Source of the DNA: Falsiroseomonas selenitidurans
Lineage (GTDB): Bacteria; Pseudomonadota; Alphaproteobacteria; Acetobacterales; Acetobacteraceae
Assembly (NCBI RefSeq): GCF_012103215.1
Contig: NZ_JAAVNE010000002.1
Location: forward strand, 124,001 to 188,000
Reading direction: 5' to 3'
Length of the DNA stretch: 64,000 nt
Notes under the pieces: generated by a model
Database searches by the model: none
Told to the model about the DNA's origin: nothing
What the model saw: the letters and a program-made list of their open reading frames with translations, nothing else
Translations under genes and position numbers: made by a program
In this document: in pieces, positions 53,921 to 62,863 of the stretch
Layout of the letters: each line of letters opens with the position of its first letter
Numbering within the stretch: position 1 is the first letter of the stretch

Positions 53921-55086
53921 GGCAGCCCTTCCAGCAATTCGGCCTGCCACTGCAGCTCCGCCTCGCCCAGCGACCAGCCGCCTTCCGCGGTGGGGCGCAC
54001 CACCTCGGCCGGGCTGAGGCCGCCCAGCACCGCCTGCACCTCCGCCGCCAGGGCGGCCGACCAGCCGGCGCTGTGGCACAGCCCGGCGATCGCCCGGCCG
54101 CTGCGCAGCGCCAGCGCCGCCTCCACCCGCGCGACGGTGACGCCGGCGGCTTCCGCCAGGTGTTCCGTCAGCAGCCCGCGGTCGCCGGCGCGGGCGGCGG
54201 CGAACAGCGCCGCCTCCGCCCGCGCGTCATCGGGCTGCGCCATCCGGGCGGTGACGCGCCCGCGCAGGGTCTCGGCCAGCCCGGGCGGCAGGTCGGGCCG
54301 CGCCGCCAGCACGCCCAGCAGGTGGTCGGCGACCATTTCGCCCAGCGCGCGGGCGGCGCCGGCGGGCAGCCGGGCCCGGCGGACCAGCGCGGCCTGCCAG
54401 CTGCTGTGGTTCCCGGCATTCTCCACCAGCCGGTCCAGCGTGGCTTCCCGGATGGCGGCGGAGGGGTTGGCCAGCAGCGCCGCGATGGCCGGCGTATCCG
54501 TCGTCTCGACGATGGCATCCGACAGCACCTCGCTCAGCGCGGGGCGGCGGGCGACGGCGCGGCGGGTGGCCGGCGCCGGCGGGTCGGCGATCAGCGCCAG
54601 CAGGTCCGCGTCCGAGAGCAGCGGCGACAGCCGGATCACCGGCTCCGCCACCGGCATGGCGGTATCCCGCGCCAGCCGCAGGATCAGTGCCCGCGGCGCG
54701 TCCGGCATGTCCCGCACCACGGCGGCGATGGCGGCGCGCACCTCCACCGCCGCATCCTCCACCAGCATCGCCAGGGTGCCGGCGGAAATCCGCGCCATGC
54801 GGTCCTGCGCCCCCGGTCCCAGGCCCGGGCCGAGGCTGGGGGCGAGGGCGGCGATGCGCCGGGCCAGCACGCGCCGCACCGCCGCATCCGCATCGCTGGC
54901 CAGCAGGCGGGCTGCGGCCGGCGGCGTGCCGGCATTGGCGGCGACGGCCTGGCGCACCTCCGCCGCGCGATCCGCGGCCAGGAAGGTGAGCAATTCGGGC
55001 GAGGTGGTGGTGCCGCGCGCGACCGCGGCGCGGGCGGCGGCATCGCCATGGCGGGCGGCCTGGATGGTGGCGGCAGTGTCCGTCAT
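53914..55086 (-). CDS. DUF2336 domain protein (HEAT-like)
   Basis: This is 390 residues. The Ala/Arg-rich helical repeats (EVRQAVAANAG, AVRRVLARRIAALAP, EVRAAIAAVVRDMPDAP) and the central RLARDTAMPVAEPVIRLSPL identify DUF2336, an alphaproteobacterial family often encoded near signalling genes. No membrane segments. It overlaps the GGDEF gene by four bases (ATGA), so both are made together. It may be a protein-interaction partner of the cyclase (inference). Confidence 0.85.
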   Translation of the reverse strand: MTDTAATIQAARHGDAAARAAVARGTTTSPELLTFLAADRAAEVRQAVAANAGTPPAAARLLASDADAAVRRVLARRIAALAPSLGPGLGPGAQDRMARISAGTLAMLVEDAAVEVRAAIAAVVRDMPDAPRALILRLARDTAMPVAEPVIRLSPLLSDADLLALIADPPAPATRRAVARRPALSEVLSDAIVETTDTPAIAALLANPSAAIREATLDRLVENAGNHSSWQAALVRRARLPAGAARALGEMVADHLLGVLAARPDLPPGLAETLRGRVTARMAQPDDARAEAALFAAARAGDRGLLTEHLAEAAGVTVARVEAALALRSGRAIAGLCHSAGWSAALAAEVQAVLGGLSPAEVVRPTAEGGWSLGEAELQWQAELLEGLPA

Positions 55087-56357
55087 TCGCCCTGGCCCTC
55101 TGGCCAGCCTGGCACCGCTGCCGCCTGCCGGCGCTCGCGCTCCCGCCGTTCCGCCTGGTGGGTGCGCTTGGCAGCGTACATGGCGGCATCGGCACGAGCC
55201 AGCAGCGCGTCCACCGGCTCGTTCGGCCGCGGCACCGCCAGGCCGCAGCTGGCGCGCAGCGCTTCCGGCCCCGCTTCCGGCCAGCCGGGCAGGGGGCCGG
55301 GCTGGCCAACCTGCCGCATCCGCCGCGCCGCATCCGCCGGCGTGGCGTCTTCCAGCCACAGGCAGAATTCGTCGCCGCCCAGCCTCGCCGCCAGATCCGC
55401 CCGGGCGCAGGCGGCGCGCAGCCGGCCGGCCATGCTGCGCAGCGCGGCGTCGCCGGCCTCGTGCCCCAGCCGGTCGTTCAGCGGCTTCAGCCCATCCAGG
55501 TCGAGAAACACCAGCACCCCCTGGCGCGCTGCCGGCAGCGCCGCGACCAGGCCGCGGCGGTTGAGCAGCCCGGTCAAGGCATCGCATTCCGCGGCGGCGG
55601 ACAATTCGCGCTGGCGCAGCACCTCCGCCCGCAGCGCCGCCATGGGCAGGGCCATGGCTTCCAGCAGGTCGCGATCATCCTCCTCCAGCGGCGGCGCGCC
55701 TTCGCCCCGCCAGGCCAGCAGGCAGGGGCCTGCCTCGGTCCGGGCCAGGGCCAGCGGGCCGGGGGGGAGGACCTGGGTCGGCTGCGGCAGGCGGTGCAGC
55801 GGCGGCGTCCGTGTCCCATGCGCCACGCTCCAGCCCTGCGGTTCCGGCAGCAGCAGCGCCGCGCCGTCGCAGGCCAGGGCGCCGGGCAGGGCGGCGAGCA
55901 TGGCTTCGAGCGCCGCCTGCGCGCCGCCCTGCCGCTGGCCCAGCCGCAGCAGCCGGCCGAGGGCCGTGGCGCGGCGAAGTGCCCGTGCCGCGACCTCCTG
56001 CTGGCGTTCCGTCGCGGTGACGTCCCGCGCCGCGCCGCGCAGCCCCTCGCCATGCGGCATCAGGGCGAAGTCCAGGCAGGCCTGACTGCCATCGGCGGCC
56101 CGCAGCCAGGCGCGCTGGTGGCGCGGGCGGCAGGATGGGATGAAGGGCCCTGGCGCGTCTCCCGGTGCGGCCAGCAGCAGCGCCGCCTCGGTACCCAGCA
56201 GCCCCTGCGCCGGGTGGCCCAGCACGGTGTCGGGGGCAAGGAAGGTGAAGCGGCCCTCGGCATCGGTCTCGAACAGCAGGTCCGCGGACAGCAGCGCGAA
56301 ATCCCGCCAGCGGCCCCGGCTTTCGATCAGCGCTTCCGAGAGGGTCAGGCCATCCAT
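55083..56357 (-). CDS. GGDEF diguanylate cyclase with PAS- and GAF-like sensor regions
   Basis: This is 424 residues from the ATG at 56357. A PAS-like region (about 20-140, LLFETDAEGRFTFLAPDTVLG) is followed by a GAF-like region (about 160-270) and a GGDEF domain with CDALTGLLNRRGL, LDLDGLKPLND and RLGGDEF. The active-site motif is canonical, so c-di-GMP synthesis is expected. The inhibitory RxxD site upstream reads ARAD, so product feedback at that site is probably absent. It lacks membrane helices, so it senses cytoplasmic cues. Confidence 0.9.
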   Translation of the reverse strand: MDGLTLSEALIESRGRWRDFALLSADLLFETDAEGRFTFLAPDTVLGHPAQGLLGTEAALLLAAPGDAPGPFIPSCRPRHQRAWLRAADGSQACLDFALMPHGEGLRGAARDVTATERQQEVAARALRRATALGRLLRLGQRQGGAQAALEAMLAALPGALACDGAALLLPEPQGWSVAHGTRTPPLHRLPQPTQVLPPGPLALARTEAGPCLLAWRGEGAPPLEEDDRDLLEAMALPMAALRAEVLRQRELSAAAECDALTGLLNRRGLVAALPAARQGVLVFLDLDGLKPLNDRLGHEAGDAALRSMAGRLRAACARADLAARLGGDEFCLWLEDATPADAARRMRQVGQPGPLPGWPEAGPEALRASCGLAVPRPNEPVDALLARADAAMYAAKRTHQAERRERERRQAAAVPGWPEGQGE

Positions 56358-56506
56358 GCGCCACACTATGCCGCCGGCCGGTGAAGGCGCGGTTAGCGCA
56401 GTGCCCCACCTGTCCCCGCGTTGACAGCCTCGCCGCCCGCTAGGCATGGTCCGCCGCGCAAGGTGCCGCCGCGCCGCCCCCCCGCAGCCAGGACAGACCG
56501 CACATC

Positions 56507-57343
56507 ATGGACACGACGACGCGCCTGAAGGGCCAGATCGAGGCGCTCTGGGACCGCCGGGACACGCTGAACGCGCAGACCCAGGGCGAGGACCGCGCCG
56601 CGGTGGAACAGGCGCTGGAACTGCTGGATTCCGGCCAGGCCCGCGTCGCCGCCCCGGGCGAGGCCGGCTGGACGGTGAACCAGTGGCTGAAGCAGGCCGT
56701 GCTGCTGTCCTTCCGCCTGACCGACAGCGCGCCGATGGATGTCGGCACCGGCGCCTATGACAAGGTGCCGCTGAAATTCGCCGACTGGGGCGCCAACCGC
56801 TTCAAGGAGGCCGGCTTCCGCGCCGTGCCCGGCGCCATCGTCCGCCGCTCCGCCTTCATCGCGCCGGGCGTGGTGCTGATGCCGTCCTTCGTGAACCTCG
56901 GTGCCTATGTCGATTCCGGCACCATGGTGGACACCTGGGCCACCATCGGCTCCTGCGCCCAGATCGGGAAGAACTGCCACATCTCCGGCGGCGCCGGCAT
57001 CGGCGGGGTGCTGGAGCCGCTGCAGGCCAACCCGGTGGTGATCGAGGATGAGTGCTTCGTCGGCGCGCGCTCCGAAGTCGCGGAAGGCGTGATCGTGGAG
57101 CGCGGCAGCGTGCTGTCCATGGGCGTGTTCCTCGGCGCCTCCACGAAGATCATCGACCGCGCGACGGGCGAGGTCTTTGTGGGACGCGTGCCGGCCTATT
57201 CCGTGGTGGTGCCGGGCAGCCTGCCGGGCAGGGCGCTGCCGGATGGCACGCCGGGGCCGAGCCTGTACTGCGCCGTGATCGTGAAGCGGGTGGATGCGCA
57301 GACCCGCGCCAAGACCTCGATCAACGAACTTCTGCGGGATTGA
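56507..57343 (+). CDS. dapD: 2,3,4,5-tetrahydropyridine-2,6-dicarboxylate N-succinyltransferase
   Basis: This is a 278-residue trimeric left-handed beta-helix enzyme of lysine/DAP synthesis. [20 protein letters not shown] and the hexapeptide region [20 protein letters not shown] and [15 protein letters not shown] are typical. It overlaps or abuts dapE. Confidence 0.97.
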   Translation: MDTTTRLKGQIEALWDRRDTLNAQTQGEDRAAVEQALELLDSGQARVAAPGEAGWTVNQWLKQAVLLSFRLTDSAPMDVGTGAYDKVPLKFADWGANRFKEAGFRAVPGAIVRRSAFIAPGVVLMPSFVNLGAYVDSGTMVDTWATIGSCAQIGKNCHISGGAGIGGVLEPLQANPVVIEDECFVGARSEVAEGVIVERGSVLSMGVFLGASTKIIDRATGEVFVGRVPAYSVVVPGSLPGRALPDGTPGPSLYCAVIVKRVDAQTRAKTSINELLRD

Positions 57344-57345
57344 CC

Positions 57346-58464
57346 TTGGACCCGCTCCCCCTGGCGCAGGCGCTGATCCGCTGCCGCTCCGTCACCCCCG
57401 CCGATGATGGCGCGCTGGCGGTGCTGGAGGCGGCGCTGGCGCCGCTGGGCTTTGCCTGCCACCGGCTGCGCTTCGGGGCGGTGGAGAACCTGTTCGCCAT
57501 CCGCGGCCAGGGCGCGCCGCACCTGATGTTCGCCGGGCACACCGACGTGGTGCCGGCGGGCGATGCGGGGTGGAGCGTCGATCCCTTCGGCGGCGAAGTG
57601 CGCGACGGCCGGTTGATGGGCCGCGGCGCCACCGACATGAAGGGCGGCGTCGCCGCCTGGGTCGCCGCCGTGGCAACGGTGCTGGACCGCCGGCCGGGGC
57701 TGCCGGGCATGCTCTCGCTGCTCATCACCGGGGATGAGGAAGGCCCTGCGGTGGATGGCACGGTGAAGGTGCTCGGCTGGCTGGCGGCGCAGGACCTGGT
57801 GCCGGATTGCTGCGTGGTGGGGGAGCCCACCAGCAAGGTGGCGCTGGGCGACACCATCAAGGTCGGTCGCCGCGGCAGCCTGAACGCCGCCATCACGGTG
57901 CACGGCACCCAGGGCCACAGCGCCTATCCGCAGCGCGCCGACAACCCGGTGCACCGGCTGGTGCGCGCCCTGGCGGCGCTGACGGCGGAACCGCTGGACC
58001 AGGGCACCGCGTTCTTCGAGCCCTCCACGCTGCAGGTCACCAGCGTCGATGTCGGCAATCCGGCGACCAATGTCATCCCGCCCAGCGCCACCGCGCGGCT
58101 GAACATCCGCTTCAACGACCGGCACACGGAAGCCAGCCTGACCGCGCTTCTGCGCGACGTGCTGGCGCGGGAGGCACCGCGGCACACGCTGGAGGTGTCC
58201 TGCTCCGGCGAGAGCTTCCTGACCCGGCCCGGCCCCTTCGTGGCGGCGCTGGAGCGGGCGGTGCAGGCTGAATGCGGGCTGGCGCCGAAGCTGGATACGG
58301 GCGGCGGCACGTCGGATGCGCGCTTCATCGCCCGCCACTGCCCGGTGGCGGAACTGGGCGCGGTGGGCGCCACCATGCACCAGGTGGATGAAAGCACGCC
58401 GGTGGCGGAGCTGCGGGCGCTGGCCCGGCTCTATGCCCGCGTGATCGAGGAGGTGCAGGGCTGA
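57346..58464 (+). CDS. dapE: succinyl-diaminopimelate desuccinylase
   Basis: This 372-residue M20 metallopeptidase-fold enzyme removes succinate to give LL-DAP. Metal ligands lie in [21 protein letters not shown] and [12 protein letters not shown]; the C-terminal [11 protein letters not shown] is also typical. Starts are TTG: 57346 gives [13 protein letters not shown], while TTG at 57340 overlaps the dapD stop (TTGA). dapF, in another operon of this window, uses its product. Confidence 0.96.
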   Translation: MDPLPLAQALIRCRSVTPADDGALAVLEAALAPLGFACHRLRFGAVENLFAIRGQGAPHLMFAGHTDVVPAGDAGWSVDPFGGEVRDGRLMGRGATDMKGGVAAWVAAVATVLDRRPGLPGMLSLLITGDEEGPAVDGTVKVLGWLAAQDLVPDCCVVGEPTSKVALGDTIKVGRRGSLNAAITVHGTQGHSAYPQRADNPVHRLVRALAALTAEPLDQGTAFFEPSTLQVTSVDVGNPATNVIPPSATARLNIRFNDRHTEASLTALLRDVLAREAPRHTLEVSCSGESFLTRPGPFVAALERAVQAECGLAPKLDTGGGTSDARFIARHCPVAELGAVGATMHQVDESTPVAELRALARLYARVIEEVQG

Positions 58465-58469
58465 GCGGC

Positions 58470-59054
58470 GTGGTCCCCCCGCCGCCGCCCTGGCGCCGCG
58501 TGATGGCCGCCGGCGTGCTCGGCGCCGTCCTGCTCGGCCGCGGGCGCGCCGAGGGCATGGCGCTGGTGGAGGCCTCGCCCGAAGGCGCGCTGCGGTCCTT
58601 CGTGGCGGCGCTGATCTGCCTGCCGGCCTTCCTGGCGCTGCGCCTGCTGTCCTGGGCCGAGATGGGCGGGCCGGAGGCGCTGGCCCGGCCGCTGGCGGCG
58701 GAGCTGATCGGCTATGTCTTCGGCTGGGTGCTGTTCGCCCTGGTCTGCCTGCCGATGCTGCAGGGCTGGGGCCGTGCGGCGCTGTATCCGCGCTTCCTGT
58801 CGGCCTGGAACTGGATCAGCGTGGTGCAGTACCTGGCGCAGATCCTGCTGGCGGTGCCGCTGCTGCTCGGGCTGACGGGGGTGCTGGCGCAAGGCCTGAC
58901 CCTGGCGGTGGTCGGCTATTCGCTCTGGCTCGAATGGTTCGTGGCGCGCGTGGCGCTGGGCATTTCGGGCTGGCGCGCCACCGGGCTGGTGGTGCTGGAA
59001 CTGGTGCTCGGCCTGTTCATCGCCGGCATCGTGCACCGGATCTCGGCCGGCTAG
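58470..59054 (+). CDS. integral membrane protein, unknown
   Basis: This is 194 residues with four or five hydrophobic helices (FVAALICLPAFLALRLL, LIGYVFGWVLFALVCL, ILLAVPLLLGLTGVLAQ, LVVLELVLGLFIAGIV). The start is GTG at 58470 or ATG at 58503. It lies five bases after dapE, so it is part of dapD-dapE. A similar gene is often found after dapE in Acetobacteraceae-like genomes (recollection, unverified). Its TAG stop lies at the left end of repeat copy 4. Confidence 0.72.
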   Translation: MVPPPPPWRRVMAAGVLGAVLLGRGRAEGMALVEASPEGALRSFVAALICLPAFLALRLLSWAEMGGPEALARPLAAELIGYVFGWVLFALVCLPMLQGWGRAALYPRFLSAWNWISVVQYLAQILLAVPLLLGLTGVLAQGLTLAVVGYSLWLEWFVARVALGISGWRATGLVVLELVLGLFIAGIVHRISAG

Positions 59055-59155
59055 AGCCGTTTCACCGCAGGCGAAGACGGTGAAACAGCTCCAGCTTATT
59101 GTTTCGATGCATTTTCCGAGTCGCCTTGCGAAGCCGCAAGGCTTGAAATTGCTCG
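59053..59155 (+). repeat. two-hairpin intergenic repeat, copy 4
   Basis: This is a full 103-bp copy. The left hairpin GAGCCGTTTCACCG (59054-59067) pairs with CGGTGAAACAGCTC (59078-59091) with one mismatch. The right stem is intact. The left border CTAG supplies the stop of the membrane-protein gene; the right border is CGAG. The rest of the 209-base gap (59156-59263) is unique sequence with GGGGAGGAG before the next ATG. Confidence 0.9.
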
Positions 59156-59263
59156 AGAGCACGAGCTGCATTCGCCTGAACGCATATGGCTTTGGCCGGC
59201 ATCGCAAGCAGGATCTCGGCCGGGTCGCCGGCCGGGCAAAAATAATTCGGGGAGGAGACGGAA

Positions 59264-60307
59264 ATGGCTCGCTATCAGGTTGGCGCGCTGCGCCACTTCG
59301 CCACGCAGGCCTGCGCCGCGGCGGGGCTGGAGCCGGAGAAGGCGCGCGCGGTGGCCGAGGTGCTGCTCGAGGGCGACCTGATGGGCCACGACACGCATGG
59401 CCTGGCGCTGCTGACGCCCTATCTCGACGCGCTGCTCTCCGGCGACATGCGCGGCAGCGGGGAGCCGGAGGTGGTCTCCGCCACCGCCGTCGCGCAGACC
59501 TGGGATGGCCGCAAGCTGCCGGGCCCCTGGCTGGTGCGCCGCGCGATCGGCGAGGCGGAGGCCGCTTCCGCCAGCCTGGGCATCGGCGTGGTCAGCATCG
59601 GCCGCTGCCACCATATCGGCTGCCTCGCCGCCTATGGCCCGCCGGTGGCCGCCGCCGGGCGGATGCTGCTGCTGACCTGTTCGGACCCGGCGACGGGGTC
59701 CGTCGCGCCCTGGGGCGGCACGCGGCGCCTCTACACGCCGAACCCGCTGGCCGCCGCCTGGCCGACGCCGGCCGGGCCGGTGCTGATCGACGTCTCCATG
59801 TCCGTCACCACCAACGGGATGACCGGCCGCAAGCGCGCGGAGGGCCAGCTGTTCGACCATGAGGTGCTGCTGGACGCGCAGGGCACGCCGACCCGCGACC
59901 CCAATGCCTTCTGGGCCGATGGCACGCTGATGCCGCTGGGCGGGGTGGAGGCAGGCCACAAGGGCTTTGCGCTGGGCCTGCTGATCGAGGTGCTGACCAG
60001 CGCGCTGGCCGGCCATGGCCGCGCCGACGCACCGACCGGCTGGGGCGCTTCGGTGCTGGTGATGGTGATCGACCCGGCCCGTTTCGGCGGCACCGCCGCC
60101 TTCCTGCGGGAGACGGGGTGGATGGCGGATGCCGTGCACGCCAACCCGCCGAAGCCGGGCGGCGAGGCGCCGCGCCTGCCGGGCGAGCGCGCCATGGCCC
60201 GCCGGGCGCAGGCGATGGCGGAAGGCGTGGCGCTGCACCCGGCCATCCCGCCCGCCCTGGCGAGGCTGGCGCAGCGCTTCGAGCTGGAACTGCCCGCGGC
60301 GGGGTAG
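59264..60307 (+). CDS. Ldh-family (malate/L-lactate/ureidoglycolate dehydrogenase type) oxidoreductase
   Basis: This 347-residue NAD(P)-dependent enzyme belongs to the malate/L-sulfolactate/ureidoglycolate dehydrogenase family. LMGHDTHGLALLTPYLD contains the catalytic His, GRCHHIGCLAAYG and DVSMSVTTNGM follow, and GGVEAGHKGFALGLLIEVL is the C-terminal signature. A strong GGGGAGGAG ribosome site precedes the ATG. It stands alone; the substrate is not evident. Confidence 0.9.
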   Translation: MARYQVGALRHFATQACAAAGLEPEKARAVAEVLLEGDLMGHDTHGLALLTPYLDALLSGDMRGSGEPEVVSATAVAQTWDGRKLPGPWLVRRAIGEAEAASASLGIGVVSIGRCHHIGCLAAYGPPVAAAGRMLLLTCSDPATGSVAPWGGTRRLYTPNPLAAAWPTPAGPVLIDVSMSVTTNGMTGRKRAEGQLFDHEVLLDAQGTPTRDPNAFWADGTLMPLGGVEAGHKGFALGLLIEVLTSALAGHGRADAPTGWGASVLVMVIDPARFGGTAAFLRETGWMADAVHANPPKPGGEAPRLPGERAMARRAQAMAEGVALHPAIPPALARLAQRFELELPAAG

Positions 60308-60380
60308 CTCATGCCAGCTTCCGGTGCTCGTCACCCAGCACCGTCTCAATCGCCGGCTTGGCAGCGCGCCACCTGGCGCG

Positions 60381-60396
60381 GCGGCCGTCCGGCCGC
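60381..60396. terminator. hairpin between convergent Ldh gene and truA
   Basis: GCGGCCG (60381-60387) and CGGCCGC (60390-60396) form a tight G+C-rich dyad in the 134-base convergent gap. The remainder of the gap shows nothing I can name. Confidence 0.4.
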
Positions 60397-60441
60397 TCGC
60401 CGGCCTGCGGCGGGCGCAGGTTCCGTCACGGGGATTTGGCG

Positions 60442-61203
60442 TCAGCCCCAGGCCGGCGCCGGCTCATACCGGGCAAACCGGAACACCAGCCCGTCCGGCG
60501 GCGCCGTCTGGCCGGCCTTGCCGCGGTCCAGCCCCTCCAGCACCTGGCGGGGCCAGGTGACGGGGCGGCGGCCCTGGCCCACCTCGACCAGCGTGCCCAC
60601 CAGGTTGCGGACCTGGTGGTGCAGGAAGCTGCGGGCCTCGGCGATGATGTGCACTTCCTCCCCCAGCCGGGCCACATCCAGCCGGTCCAGCGTGCGGACA
60701 GGCGACTTCGCCTGGCAGGCGGCGGCGCGATAGGCGGAGAAATCGTGCCGGCCCAGCAGCAGCTGCGCCGCCGCGTGCATCGCTGCCGCATCCAGCCGGC
60801 GCTTCACATGCCACAGCTTCGTTGCCTCCAGCGCCGGACGGGCAGGGCGGTTGAGGATGCGGTAGCGGTAGCCGCGGCCGAGGCAGTCGAAGCGCGCGGA
60901 CCAGTCCGGCGCCACTCGGGCCGCCGCCAGCACCACCACCGGCTGCGGCTGGGTGCGGAAATTGATCGCATCCCGCACCCGCGCCGGCGGCAGGTCCAGC
61001 GCCAGCTCGATATCCGCCACGGCGCCTTCGGCATGCACCCCGGCATCGGTGCGGCCCGAGGCGGTGGCGGTGGGCAGCACGCCCTGGTTCAGCGGCGCGG
61101 CCGCTTCCTCCAGCAGCTTCTGGACGCTGGGCAGGTCGCCCTGGCGCTGCCAGCCGCAGAAATTCGTGCCGTCATATTCCAGCAGCAGCGCGTAGCGCGG
61201 CAT
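60442..61203 (-). CDS. truA: tRNA pseudouridine(38-40) synthase
   Basis: This is 253 residues. Catalytic Asp53 is in SGRTDAGVHAEG; YDGTNFCGWQRQ is the N-terminal signature; SFLHHQVRNLVGTLVEVG is near the end. It follows fmt directly with no gap. It is the last gene of def-fmt-truA. Confidence 0.97.
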   Translation of the reverse strand: MPRYALLLEYDGTNFCGWQRQGDLPSVQKLLEEAAAPLNQGVLPTATASGRTDAGVHAEGAVADIELALDLPPARVRDAINFRTQPQPVVVLAAARVAPDWSARFDCLGRGYRYRILNRPARPALEATKLWHVKRRLDAAAMHAAAQLLLGRHDFSAYRAAACQAKSPVRTLDRLDVARLGEEVHIIAEARSFLHHQVRNLVGTLVEVGQGRRPVTWPRQVLEGLDRGKAGQTAPPDGLVFRFARYEPAPAWG

Positions 61204-62115
61204 CTATGGCAGCGGCGCGGGCAGGCTGAAGCCGCGCAGCAGGTCGGCGGTGGGCATGGCGGCACGGCCGGGGCGTTGCAGGCGCAGCAGGCGCAGCGCG
61301 CCCTGGCCGCAGGCGACCGTATCCGGGGCAAGGAGCGTGCCGGGGGGACCCTCGCCGGCCACGGGTTCCGCTTCGTGCACGCGCAGAACCTCCTCCCCGG
61401 CCTGGAAGAAGCAGCCGGGCCAGGGGGTCAGGGCGCGGATGCGGCGGTCCAGCGCCTCCGCCGGCTGCGTCCAGTCCAGCCGCCCATCCGCCTTGGAGAG
61501 TTTCGGCGCGTAGGTGACGCCCGCCTCCGGCTGCGGCGTGGCGGGCGGGTTTTCCGTCAGCGCGCGCAGGATCAGCCGGGCGCCGATCTCGGCCAGCGCG
61601 TCGTGCAGCGCCGGTGTGGTGGTGCGGGGGCCGATCGGCGTGGCCTCCGCCAGCAGCATCGGGCCGGTATCGAGCCCTTCCTCCATCTGCATGATGGTGA
61701 TGCCGGATTCGGAGTCGCCCGCCAGGATCGCCGCCTGGATCGGCCCGGCGCCGCGCCAGCGCGGCAGCAGGGAGGCATGGATGTTCAGGCAGCCGCGCCT
61801 TGGTGCCGCCAGCATCGCCGGCGGCAGGATAAGCCCATAGGCCGCGACCACCGCCACATCGAGATCCAGCGCCGCGAAGGCCACATGCTCCGCCGCATCC
61901 CGCCGCACCCGGGCCGGCGTGCGGACCGCGAGCCCCAGCTCCAGCGCCGCGCGATGCACGGGGCAGGGGGTCTCCTTCTGGCCGCGCCCGGCGGGTTTCG
62001 GCGGCTGGGTGTAGACCGCCGCGATCTCATGCCCCGCCAGGTGCAACGCCCGCAGCGCCGGGACGCTGAAATCGGGGCTGCCCATGAAGGCCAGGCGGAG
62101 CGGCCGGCCTGTCAC
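61204..62115 (-). CDS. fmt: methionyl-tRNA formyltransferase
   Basis: This is 303 residues. [13 protein letters not shown] starts the catalytic domain; the Asn-His-Asp set lies in [15 protein letters not shown] and [14 protein letters not shown]. The start is GTG, overlapping the def stop by four bases (GTGA). It formylates Met-tRNA for initiation; def removes the formyl group later. Confidence 0.97.
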   Translation of the reverse strand: MTGRPLRLAFMGSPDFSVPALRALHLAGHEIAAVYTQPPKPAGRGQKETPCPVHRAALELGLAVRTPARVRRDAAEHVAFAALDLDVAVVAAYGLILPPAMLAAPRRGCLNIHASLLPRWRGAGPIQAAILAGDSESGITIMQMEEGLDTGPMLLAEATPIGPRTTTPALHDALAEIGARLILRALTENPPATPQPEAGVTYAPKLSKADGRLDWTQPAEALDRRIRALTPWPGCFFQAGEEVLRVHEAEPVAGEGPPGTLLAPDTVACGQGALRLLRLQRPGRAAMPTADLLRGFSLPAPLP

Positions 62116-62645
62116 GCCTTCTCCTGCGCCTTCAGCTTCAGCTCCTTGGCCAGCTTGCGCAGCAGCATGTTGCGCTTCAGCGCCGAGATGTGGTCGACGA
62201 ACAGCACCCCGTCGAGGTGGTCGATTTCGTGCTGCAGGCAGGCGGCCAGCAGGCCGTCGCCCTCGATCTCCCGCTTCGCGCCGGTCAGGTCGCGGTAGCG
62301 CACCTTCACCCGGGCCGGGCGCGTCACCTCGGCATACTGCCCGGGCAGGGAGAGGCAGCCTTCCTCCCGCACCGCGGTCTCCGCGCTGCTGGCCACCACC
62401 TCCGGGTTCACCAGCACCATGGGCGCGGGGGTGTCGTTCTCGTGCAGGTCCAGCACCACAAGGCGTAGCATCTCACCCACCTGCGGCGCCGCCAGGCCGA
62501 TGCCGGGGGCCTTGTACATGGTGGCGAGCATGCGGGCGGAGAGGTCGCCGATGCGCGGGTCGTCCGCCGCGACGGGCTTGGCCTTGGCGCGCAGCCGGGG
62601 GTCGGGGACGAACAGGATGGGCAGCAGGTCGGGTTCGGGGGTCAT
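62112..62645 (-). CDS. def: peptide deformylase
   Basis: This is 177 residues. The three motifs [18 protein letters not shown] and QHEIDHLDG give the Cys and two His metal ligands. The ATG at 62645 fits the family start; the open frame extends upstream without similarity. It heads def-fmt-truA. Confidence 0.97.
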   Translation of the reverse strand: MTPEPDLLPILFVPDPRLRAKAKPVAADDPRIGDLSARMLATMYKAPGIGLAAPQVGEMLRLVVLDLHENDTPAPMVLVNPEVVASSAETAVREEGCLSLPGQYAEVTRPARVKVRYRDLTGAKREIEGDGLLAACLQHEIDHLDGVLFVDHISALKRNMLLRKLAKELKLKAQEKA

Positions 62646-62798
62646 ATCGGTCGCTCGGCCGGAGGGGCGCGGCCATCGGGGGCGCATCAGGGGCGGGAGA
62701 GGTAGAGCCGAACCACCCCCTTGGCAACGCTCCCCGCATCGGCGGCCGCGACCTTGCCCCCCTTGCAACCGCCCGCGCCACCGCCAAAATTGCGTCTC

Positions 62799-62850
62799 GC
62801 GGGGTGCCTTCGGGCCCCGCACCACTCGGCTTCGCTCCTGAGCGAGGAGG
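62799..62850 (+). promoter_or_regulatory. candidate SD-masking RNA hairpin (thermometer-like) before hsp20
   Basis: A stem GCGGGG..CCCCGC with a TTCG-type loop (62799-62820) is followed by CTCCT (62835-62839), which can pair with AGGAG (62845-62849) of the hsp20 ribosome site around loop GAGCG. Alphaproteobacterial small heat-shock genes often have ROSE-type RNA thermometers of this layout. The SD-masking stem is only five pairs and lies 14 bases from the ATG. Confidence 0.4.
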
Positions 62851-62863
62851 CACCGTTAAACGA

